Origin: Anaerolineae bacterium
Lineage (GTDB): Bacteria > Chloroflexota > Anaerolineae > Promineifilales > Promineifilaceae
Direction of reading: 5' to 3'
Assembly (NCBI GenBank): GCA_015486215.1
Contig: WFSA01000187.1
Span: 1-32,888, forward strand
DNA: 32,888 bases
How positions within the stretch are numbered: the first letter of the stretch is position 1; every line of letters starts with the position of its first letter. A program made the translations under genes and the position numbers. Of this stretch, positions 8,056 through 13,619 are shown piece after piece. The notes under the pieces are model-generated. The model made no database searches, had not been told where the DNA came from, and was given only the letters and a program-made list of their open reading frames with translations.

Positions 8056-8973
8056 ATGAGTAACAACAATTGGCTTACAGAAGCCAAAAACGTCGCACAA
8101 GGCATCCGCCGTCAAGTGCTGGCACATACGATTAAAAATAACGGCGGCTATTTGAGTCAAGCGTGCAGTTCATCCGAGATTTGGGCATCCCTTTACACCC
8201 GCATCCTGAACATCAGCGCGAGCGAAGCCCCGATGATACCCGCTCCTTTTCCCGGCGTTCCCAGCGCAGCGAATAAAAATTACTTTACGGGACAGGCGTA
8301 TAACGGCCGTAAATCCCCCGACCTTGACCGCTTTTTCCTTTCTCCTGTCCAATACGCCCTCGTTTTATACGCCACATTGGTCGAAGTCGGCCGCATGTCG
8401 CCCGAAGGATTGGCGCAATTTAACACCGATGGAAGCACCGTCGAAATGATCGGAGCCGAACATTCTCCCGGCCATGAAATCACGGCAGGCTCGCTCGGGC
8501 AGGCTCTCAGTCAGGTGGCTGGGATTGCATTTGCGCGGCGGAAGAAAGGGGAAAACGGCCGTAATTGGGTTTTCATGTCCGACGGCGAATTCCAAATTGG
8601 GCAAACATGGGAAGCGTTAGAGATTCTCAGCTTTTACAAGCTGAATAACGTCGCCGTCATCGTCGATGTCAACGGTCAGCAGGCCGACGGCGCGATGAAA
8701 GATGTGCTGAATATTGAACCGTTAGACGAGCGGCTGAAAGCGTTTGGCGCACACGTCATCAAAGTGGATGGTAATAATATAGAAGAGATAGTTGCCGCCT
8801 CAGAAGTTATTCCTGATGGCAAACCACTCGTCATCTTGGCGTACACCAGCCCGTATTGCGGCATTGACCTGCTCCAATCCCGCTTTCCCACCCTGCATTA
8901 TGTCCGTTTCAAGAGCGAAGAAGAACGAGCGCAGTATACAGAGTTACTAACAGAACTGGAGGCGGCATTATGA
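8056..8973 (+). CDS. Transketolase, N-terminal (TPP-binding) subunit
   Basis: This 305-aa protein corresponds to the thiamine-diphosphate-binding half of transketolase. The cofactor motif is SDGEFQIGQTWEAL (175-188) with the closing Asn206-Gly in VDVNGQQ. Further landmarks are AEHSPGHEITAGSLGQALS (134-152) and the N-terminal GGYLSQACSSSEIWASLY block. ATG 8056 follows AAGGTG at 8045. The stop overlaps the start of the C-terminal subunit by ATGA, so the two are translationally coupled and should form one alpha2beta2-type enzyme. Split transketolases are common in catabolic clusters (for example apulose-4-phosphate transketolase AptAB). Here it could cleave C2-C3 of a 1-substituted xylulose 5-phosphate, which is inference. 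Confidence 0.9.
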   Translation: MSNNNWLTEAKNVAQGIRRQVLAHTIKNNGGYLSQACSSSEIWASLYTRILNISASEAPMIPAPFPGVPSAANKNYFTGQAYNGRKSPDLDRFFLSPVQYALVLYATLVEVGRMSPEGLAQFNTDGSTVEMIGAEHSPGHEITAGSLGQALSQVAGIAFARRKKGENGRNWVFMSDGEFQIGQTWEALEILSFYKLNNVAVIVDVNGQQADGAMKDVLNIEPLDERLKAFGAHVIKVDGNNIEEIVAASEVIPDGKPLVILAYTSPYCGIDLLQSRFPTLHYVRFKSEEERAQYTELLTELEAAL

Positions 8974-9977
8974 AAACAATGAGCCGTGTTCACGCTAAAA
9001 AATTAGTCGAATGGGCGAAAGATAAGCCAGAAGTGTTGGTCTTGTCGGCCGATTTGACTAGCAATACCGAAGTCAAACTATTCCGCGAAGCGTACCCCGA
9101 CCGCTTTTTATCCATGGGGATGACCGAGCAGAATATCGTCAGCTTTGCCGGCGGGCTGGCACGCGAAGGGTTCGTCCCCTTCTTCCACACCTTCGCCATC
9201 TTTATTTACCGACGGGCATTGGATCAAATCTCAATGTCGGTGGCGTATCCCAATTTGAAAGTGCGCTTGGTCGGTTTTTTGCCAGGCATTATGACCCCCG
9301 GCGGCGCAACCCATCAGGCGACGGATGACATCGCCATTTTACGCGCTTTGCCCAATATGACCATCGTCGAGCCGGGCGATGCAAATGAGGTGGCGCAAGT
9401 TTTGGATAGTATCGAAGATATTGACGGCCCTGTTTACATCCGTCAATTGCGCGGTGAAGTGCCGATTTTGTTTGACGAAAATGAACCGATGCGGCTGGGG
9501 CGGGCACGGCCGTTACGCGAGGGGAGCGACATCACCCTGTTTTCTAGTGGAATTTGCACGGAGGAGGCGATGCGGGCAACGGCCGTTCTCCAAAAACGGG
9601 GCGTGTCCATCAACCATCTGCACGTTTCCACCCATAAACCATTCACCGATCCCGCCATTTTGGCCGCCGCCGGCCAGCCCAAATACGGCGTAATCACGAT
9701 GGAAAACCACACTATCGTCGGCGGACTGGGCAGCGAAGTGGCTGAGGTGATGGCCGAAGCGGGCGTGGGTAAAAAGCTGGTACGAATCGGTTTGCAAGAC
9801 ACTTACGCCCACGGTGCCAGCCGCCCCTATCTGATGCGGACGCACGGGCTGGATGCGATGGCATTGGTACAAAAAGCAGAAAAAATGGTCGGCGAAAAGC
9901 TAAATATCAGCGAAGAAGACCTTCAATCTGTCCGTTTGCAAGCGATGCACAGCGACGCGAAAGCGGAAGCACTGTAG
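8970..9977 (+). CDS. Transketolase, C-terminal (pyrimidine-binding) subunit
   Basis: This 335-aa subunit carries the PYR and C-terminal domains. The catalytic glutamate that activates thiamine diphosphate is Glu53 in SMGMTEQNIVSFAGGLA, and MTPGGATHQATDDIA (108-122) is the substrate/phosphate-loop region. It starts in a 4-bp ATGA overlap with the N-terminal subunit. Its last codons (AEAL) and the stop lie within a 47-bp sequence that recurs at 10707, just before the RLP gene, so the two genes were probably adjacent before the brnTA cassette came in. The natural acceptor and donor are unknown; central-pathway transketolases are usually single-chain proteins. Confidence 0.9.
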   Translation: MKTMSRVHAKKLVEWAKDKPEVLVLSADLTSNTEVKLFREAYPDRFLSMGMTEQNIVSFAGGLAREGFVPFFHTFAIFIYRRALDQISMSVAYPNLKVRLVGFLPGIMTPGGATHQATDDIAILRALPNMTIVEPGDANEVAQVLDSIEDIDGPVYIRQLRGEVPILFDENEPMRLGRARPLREGSDITLFSSGICTEEAMRATAVLQKRGVSINHLHVSTHKPFTDPAILAAAGQPKYGVITMENHTIVGGLGSEVAEVMAEAGVGKKLVRIGLQDTYAHGASRPYLMRTHGLDAMALVQKAEKMVGEKLNISEEDLQSVRLQAMHSDAKAEAL

Positions 9978-10011
9978 GTCAATTTTGCAAAATTGACTTA
10001 CAGATCGGAGA
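9965..10011 (+). repeat. 47-bp direct repeat, left copy, at the brnTA insertion
   Basis: Begins GGAAGCACTGT, the end of the transketolase gene, and ends GGAGA. It matches 10707-10753 at 40 of 47 positions without gaps. Each copy contains a 28-nt palindrome. The pair frames the brnTA cassette and marks it as inserted between two operon genes. Confidence 0.8.
9974..10001 (+). promoter_or_regulatory. Intercistronic 28-nt palindrome 1
   Basis: GTAGGTCAATTTTG is followed at once by its near-complement (13 of 14 pairs plus a G-T). The palindrome overlaps the transketolase stop codon. Similar 28-nt palindromes sit at 10716 and 11889, each just before the ribosome-binding site of the next gene. A role in mRNA stability, processing or translational control is inference; there is no T-run. 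Confidence 0.55.
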
Positions 10012-10050
10012 GCCATTTATCATCTTTCGTATAATAAGTATGATATAATT

Positions 10051-10365
10051 ATGGGATATTTGCGATTTAATTGAGATACGCAGAAAGCAGAAGAGAATAT
10101 CCGAAAGCATGGTGTAACTTTTGAGGAAGCACAGGATGTTTTCTATGATGATCGTGCAGTTGAATTTTACGATGATGAACATTCTGATTGGGAAGATCGT
10201 TTTCTTCTAATTGGTGTAAGTTCAAAATCTCGTTTACTGTTGATATGTCATTGTTATCGAGAAAATGATGACGTTGTTCGCATTATCTCAGCTAGAGTGG
10301 CAACTGAAAATGAATCTCAGCTGTATCTTCTCAGTATTCTGGGGAGACTTGACAAATTTTCCTAA
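10051..10365 (+). pseudogene. brnT: BrnT-family toxin gene with a nonsense codon and a MITE-derived 3' end
   Basis: The reading frame from ATG 10051 gives MGYLRFN, then TGA at 10072-10074, then DTQKAEENIRKHGVTFEEA..., the classic BrnT ribonuclease fold (KHGVTFEEAQDVF, EDRFLLIGVSS, RIISARVAT). BrnT proteins have Trp at the position of the TGA (FEWD), so one base change (TGG to TGA) broke the gene. No good downstream start exists. The 3' end is also altered: the family A MITE at 10323 replaces the last codons by LYLLSILGRLDKFS. Removing the MITE and one target duplicate restores ESQLYTG and a TAA shortly before brnA. Confidence 0.85.
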
Positions 10366-10434
10366 TAATACTTGTGTAAAATAAGGTGCTGATGACATTT
10401 GTCAACTCTTGTCCACGATTTATTGAGAAGATAC
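10323..10434 (+). mobile_element. Family A 112-bp MITE, copy 2 (inside brnT)
   Basis: Full-length copy with GTATCTTCTCA and TGAGAAGATAC ends and a perfect 8-bp target duplication TCTCAGCT (10315-10322 and 10435-10442). It lies across the 3' end of brnT and provides the stop codon now in frame (10363-10365). Confidence 0.93.
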
Positions 10435-10459
10435 TCTCAGCTTTATACAGGATAACAAT

Positions 10460-10678
10460 ATGAAAGACGAATATGACCTCTCAAAAATGAAATCAAGACC
10501 TAACCCCTATGCTAAACGTCTTAAAAAACAGGTGACATTGCGTATGAGCGAGCATGTCGTTGAGTATTTTAAAGAGATGGCTGGAGACACGGATATTCCA
10601 TATCAGAACCTAATCAATTTTTACCTTATAGATTGCGTAACTTCTAAACGGAAATTACAGATGGTATGGTCGTCATGA
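10460..10678 (+). CDS. brnA: BrnA-family antitoxin
   Basis: This 72-aa protein matches the BrnA/CopG-type ribbon-helix-helix antitoxin: MKDEYDLSKMKSRPNPYAKR at the start, the DNA-binding strand KKQVTLRMSEHVVEYFKEMA, then GIPYQ-like DIPYQNLINFYLIDCV. By family knowledge it binds BrnT and represses the operon. It follows the broken brnT in the usual order. With no working toxin it may be a free antitoxin or simply a remnant. No ACGGCCGT palindrome occurs in the cassette, in contrast to the flanking operon genes, which fits recent acquisition. Confidence 0.9.
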   Translation: MKDEYDLSKMKSRPNPYAKRLKKQVTLRMSEHVVEYFKEMAGDTDIPYQNLINFYLIDCVTSKRKLQMVWSS

Positions 10679-10706
10679 TTCTTGACAGCTAATGACAGCA
10701 AAAAGG

Positions 10707-10753
10707 GGAAGCACTGTGGGTCAATTTTCCAAAATTGACCCACACAGGGGAGA
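10707..10753 (+). repeat. 47-bp direct repeat, right copy, at the brnTA insertion
   Basis: Second copy of the 9965-10011 sequence. It repeats the last codons of the transketolase gene out of context (GGAAGCACTGT) and ends in the GGGGAGA that is the ribosome-binding site of the RLP gene. This copy probably represents the original transketolase-RLP junction. Confidence 0.8.
10716..10743 (+). promoter_or_regulatory. Intercistronic 28-nt palindrome 2
   Basis: GTGGGTCAATTTT and AAAATTGACCCAC form 13-bp arms with a 2-nt centre, ending four bases before the RLP Shine-Dalgarno sequence. Homologous to the palindromes at 9974 and 11889. Function not known. Confidence 0.55.
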
Positions 10754-10758
10754 AAATT

Positions 10759-11892
10759 ATGATACCACATACATCTTTAAACTTATCTGGTGAACGCTTT
10801 AATGTCATATATAAATTTCGTGGCGATGAGGCGACTGCGCGAGGAAAGGCTCGCGGTATCTGCTTTGAGCAGACGATTGAATTTCCGGCTGATTTAGTTG
10901 GGGATGATGATATTCGCGGACAGATTTTTGGCCGCGTGGAATCCTTTCGCCCATTAGACGATATTCATTTTGAAGCGACTGTCAGCTATGCGGCCGAGAG
11001 TTCTGGTTTTGAATTAACGCAGCTGCTCAATGTCATTTTGGGCAATAGCAGCATCAAGCCGGGCATTCGGGTGCAGCGATTGGAGTTGTCAGAGCGTTTG
11101 TTGGCGGCGTTCAAAGGGCCGCGCTTTGGGCGGGATGGATTGCGTGAGCGATTGGGGGTGAAGGAACGGCCGTTACTCGCCACCGCTCTCAAACCGATGG
11201 GACTAAGCCCCGAATCATTAGCCGATTACGCCTATCAATTCGCATTGGGGGGCATTGACATCATCAAAGACGATCATGGATTGGCAAACCAATCGTTCTC
11301 CCCGTTTAAGGAGCGGGTTGAACTATGCGCCGCCGCTGTCGCCCGTGCCAATGCAGAAACAGGATTTAACAGCATATATATGCCTAATCTTACTGCCCCT
11401 GCTGACCAAATTATGGATAAAGCCCGCTTTGCCAAACAGGCAGGTGCGGGCGGGTTGATGATCGCGCCTGGTTTGGCTGGTTTCGATGGGATGCGCCGTT
11501 TGGCAGATGATGACAATATCGCGTTGCCGATTTTGACTCATCCCGCTTTTCAGGGCAGTTTTGTCACATCTCCCGACAATGGCATCTCTCATTACACTCT
11601 TTTTGGGCAGATGGCACGATTGGCGGGAGCGGATGGAACGATCTTTCCTAATTATGGCGGCCGTTTTTCGTTTAGTCGGGATGAATGTGGCGAGATTGTG
11701 GAGGGAACGGCCGTTTCCATGCACAATCTCAAACCGATTTTCCCCGTTCCCGGCGGTGGAATGTATTTAGACAGCATTGCTGACATGTCTGCTTTTTATG
11801 GGCAAGATGTGATTTACCTTATCGGCGGCGGATTGCATAGAGGAGATGGTTTGGCCGAAACATGCCGCCGTTTTCGGCAATTGATTGCGTAG
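10759..11892 (+). CDS. RuBisCO-like protein (form IV), probable phospho-ketose isomerase or enolase
   Basis: This 377-aa protein is a RuBisCO large-subunit homologue that cannot be a normal carboxylase. The first catalytic lysine is kept (Lys145 in ATALKPMGLSPE), but the KPK motif is shortened to KPMG, so the second lysine is missing. The carbamylated lysine and neighbouring Asp are kept (Lys170, Asp172 in GGIDIIKDDHG), but the metal-binding Glu is His173. The loop-6 lysine is absent (GTIFPNYGGRFSFS). His261 (LTHPAFQGS) and the glycine-rich phosphate loops PGGGM and IGGGLHRGDG remain. Known RLPs act on 5-methylthioribulose-1-phosphate derivatives (enolase MtnW, or the 1,3-isomerase of Rhodospirillum rubrum) or on oxo-isoapionate phosphate. 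The mtnK/mtnA context favours the first. ATG 10759 follows GGGGAG. Confidence 0.9.
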   Translation: MIPHTSLNLSGERFNVIYKFRGDEATARGKARGICFEQTIEFPADLVGDDDIRGQIFGRVESFRPLDDIHFEATVSYAAESSGFELTQLLNVILGNSSIKPGIRVQRLELSERLLAAFKGPRFGRDGLRERLGVKERPLLATALKPMGLSPESLADYAYQFALGGIDIIKDDHGLANQSFSPFKERVELCAAAVARANAETGFNSIYMPNLTAPADQIMDKARFAKQAGAGGLMIAPGLAGFDGMRRLADDDNIALPILTHPAFQGSFVTSPDNGISHYTLFGQMARLAGADGTIFPNYGGRFSFSRDECGEIVEGTAVSMHNLKPIFPVPGGGMYLDSIADMSAFYGQDVIYLIGGGLHRGDGLAETCRRFRQLIA

Positions 11893-11916
11893 GACAAGTT
11901 TGCAAACTTGTCCTAC
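11889..11916 (+). promoter_or_regulatory. Intercistronic 28-nt palindrome 3
   Basis: Perfect 14-bp arms (GTAGGACAAGTTTG and complement) overlap the RLP stop codon and end just before the AAGGAAAAG ribosome site of the epimerase gene. Same layout as the palindromes at 9974 and 10716. Confidence 0.55.
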
Positions 11917-11926
11917 AAGGAAAAGT

Positions 11927-12586
11927 ATGAATATAAAAATTTCACCATCGTTGCTTTCATCTGATTTAACGCGGCTGGGAGAACAGGTAAAAGAGGCCGA
12001 AGCGGGCGGCGCGGAGTGGCTGCATATTGATGTGATGGACGGCCGTTTTGTCCCCTGGCTCACCTTCGGCGCACCCATCGTCAAAGCGTTGCGCCCCATC
12101 ACAGATATGGTGCTGGACGTGCATCTGCTCACCGCCAATCCAGAACGGCTCATCCCCGCTATCGCTGAGGCGGGCGCGGACATCATCACCGTGCAGGTGG
12201 AAGCGTGTACCCATCTGCACAATACCATTCAGCAGATCAAAAGTTTGGGCATCAAAGCGGGCGTTGCCCTCAATCCAGCCACCCCATTATCAACCATCAA
12301 GTGCATTGTGGAAGAGTTGGATTTGATCATGATTTTGGCAGTCGATCCCGGCTTTCAGGGAATGCCATCTTACGCCAAAAGTGTGTGGAAAGTGGCACGC
12401 GCCCGCAAAATGGTAGACGACTTTGGGCTGGAGAATGTGGACATACAGGTTGATGGCGGTATTAAAGCGAACAATATCGCTGAGTATGTGACGGCTGGGG
12501 CGACAGCTTTTGTGGCAGGATCGGCCGTTTTTAATGACAAAGAAAGCGTGGCAACAAACATCGCCACGTTACGAGAACAACTATAA
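11927..12586 (+). CDS. Ribulose-phosphate 3-epimerase family protein
   Basis: This 219-aa TIM-barrel protein has the metal-binding set of Rpe: His33 and Asp35 in HIDVMDGRF, His66 in LDVHLL, Asp176 in QVDGGI. Two positions near the substrate differ from typical Rpe: FVPN is FVPW (Trp44) and the loop normally SVNPGFGGQ reads AVDPGFQGM. The enzyme should invert C3 of a ketopentose 5-phosphate, and the changes suggest a modified substrate such as a 1-methylthio- or 1-deoxy-ketopentose 5-phosphate produced by the RLP. That is inference; it could also serve the normal pentose-phosphate pathway. ATG 11927 follows AAGGAAAAG; the open frame extends back to 11885 through a palindrome and is not used. 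Confidence 0.9.
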   Translation: MNIKISPSLLSSDLTRLGEQVKEAEAGGAEWLHIDVMDGRFVPWLTFGAPIVKALRPITDMVLDVHLLTANPERLIPAIAEAGADIITVQVEACTHLHNTIQQIKSLGIKAGVALNPATPLSTIKCIVEELDLIMILAVDPGFQGMPSYAKSVWKVARARKMVDDFGLENVDIQVDGGIKANNIAEYVTAGATAFVAGSAVFNDKESVATNIATLREQL

Positions 12587-12594
12587 GAATTTAA

Positions 12595-12706
12595 GTATCT
12601 TCTCAGTATTCTGCAGAGACTTGACAAATTTTCCTAATGGTACTCGTGTAAAATAAAGTGCTGATGAAATTTGTCAAGTCTTGTCCACGATTTATTGAGA
12701 AGATAA
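12595..12706 (+). mobile_element. Family A 112-bp MITE, copy 3
   Basis: 112-bp copy between the epimerase and lsrF-like genes. Its last base is changed (GAGAAGATAA). The target duplicates GAATTTAA (12587-12594) and GAGTTTAA (12707-12714) differ at one base. It is the most degenerate of the 112-bp copies at its boundary and so may be older. Confidence 0.85.
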
Positions 12707-12722
12707 GAGTTTAATAATAGAT

Positions 12723-12806
12723 GATCCGCAGATTATGCAGGTTTTCGCAGATTGGCAACATGGTTGCTTAAAGATAATCTGCGTGAATCTGCATAATCTG
12801 CGGATC
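12723..12806. repeat. GATCCGCAGATTATGCAG inverted repeat
   Basis: Perfect 18-bp arms at 12723-12740 and 12789-12806, with further pairing inside (CGCAGATT / ATAATCTGCG). It lies upstream of the lsrF-like gene and resembles the CGCAGATT-rich segments at 26907-26968 and 31880-31911. A dispersed intergenic repeat with no evident coding or promoter role. Confidence 0.75.
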
Positions 12807-12829
12807 AATTGAAATAAAGGAGAAAAATT

Positions 12830-13618
12830 ATGAACTGGGGTATGAAAAATAGAATGTCACGGATTTTTAATCCAGAGACGGGTAGAACATTGATGTTTGC
12901 AGTAGATCACGGTTACTTTATGGGGCCGACGACAGGGTTGGAGAATATCACCAAAACCGTCGATCCATTGCTGCCTTATGCGGACACGCTGATGCTGACC
13001 AGAGGCGCGTTGCGTAACTATATCGCGCCTGAAAAAGACACATCCATCATTATGCGCGTCTCTAGCGGCACGAGCATTTTGAATAAAAACTTACTGCACG
13101 AAGGATTATCCGTCTCTATGGAAGAGGCGTTGCGGATGAACGCATCGGCTGTTGCATTTTCCATCATGGTGGGGGCGGAGTTTGAACGGGATACGCTATT
13201 GGCGTTCTCAAGCTTAGTTGACCAAGCAGAACGGTACGGAATGCCGACATTGGCAGTAACGGCCGTTGGCAAAGGGCTAGAACGAGATGCCCGTTACTTG
13301 GGCTTGGCGAGCCGTATCGCCGCTGAATTGGGCGCACGCATCGTCAAAACGTATTATTGCGAAAATTTTGAACACATCACCAGCACCTGCCCTGTGCCCG
13401 TCGTCATTGCTGGCGGCAAGAAAGTGCCAGAGCAAGATGCGCTGACTACCGCTTATAAAGCGATCCAAGCGGGCGCGGCTGGTGTCGATATGGGACGCAA
13501 TATCTTCCAATCCGAAAGCCCAGTAGCGATGGTGCAAGCCGTCCGTGCCATCGTGCATGACAACGCCACACCAGATACAGCGTTTGAACTGTATAACGAT
13601 CTGACTCTTGGAGAATGA
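12830..13618 (+). CDS. LsrF-like class I aldolase/thiolase
   Basis: This 262-aa protein closely resembles E. coli LsrF, which thiolytically cleaves 3-hydroxy-5-phosphonooxypentane-2,4-dione with CoA to DHAP and acetyl-CoA in autoinducer-2 processing. Shared blocks include WGMKNRMSRIFNPETGRT, FAVDHGYFMGPTTGLE, VVIAGGKKVPEQDAL and GVDMGRNIFQS. The Schiff-base lysine is Lys173 in IVKTYY, equivalent to Lys203 of LsrF; the ~30-residue N-terminal extension of LsrF is absent. No lsrG or lsrK homologue is visible here. The next gene is a dehydrogenase whose C4 oxidation of 5-deoxyribulose 1-phosphate would generate exactly the LsrF substrate. A plain DhnA/FbaB-type aldolase role is the alternative. 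Start supported by AAAGGAG. Confidence 0.88.
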   Translation: MNWGMKNRMSRIFNPETGRTLMFAVDHGYFMGPTTGLENITKTVDPLLPYADTLMLTRGALRNYIAPEKDTSIIMRVSSGTSILNKNLLHEGLSVSMEEALRMNASAVAFSIMVGAEFERDTLLAFSSLVDQAERYGMPTLAVTAVGKGLERDARYLGLASRIAAELGARIVKTYYCENFEHITSTCPVPVVIAGGKKVPEQDALTTAYKAIQAGAAGVDMGRNIFQSESPVAMVQAVRAIVHDNATPDTAFELYNDLTLGE

Positions 13619-13619
13619 C

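Noticed and set aside
9979-10182. A minus-strand small ORF in the brnT region
   Set aside because: It is the antisense of the brnT pseudogene, which matches a known family on the plus strand.
10759-11892. A CO2-fixing RuBisCO
   Set aside because: The second active-site Lys, the metal-ligand Glu and the loop-6 Lys are missing, and no phosphoribulokinase or small subunit is present.
8056-11892. A D-apiose catabolic cluster (AptAB-type split transketolase plus OiaX/OiaC-type RLP)
   Set aside because: The split transketolase and RLP would fit, but mtnK and canonical mtnA, and the absence of apulose kinase or apionate genes, favour 5-modified ribose. Phylogeny of the RLP would decide.
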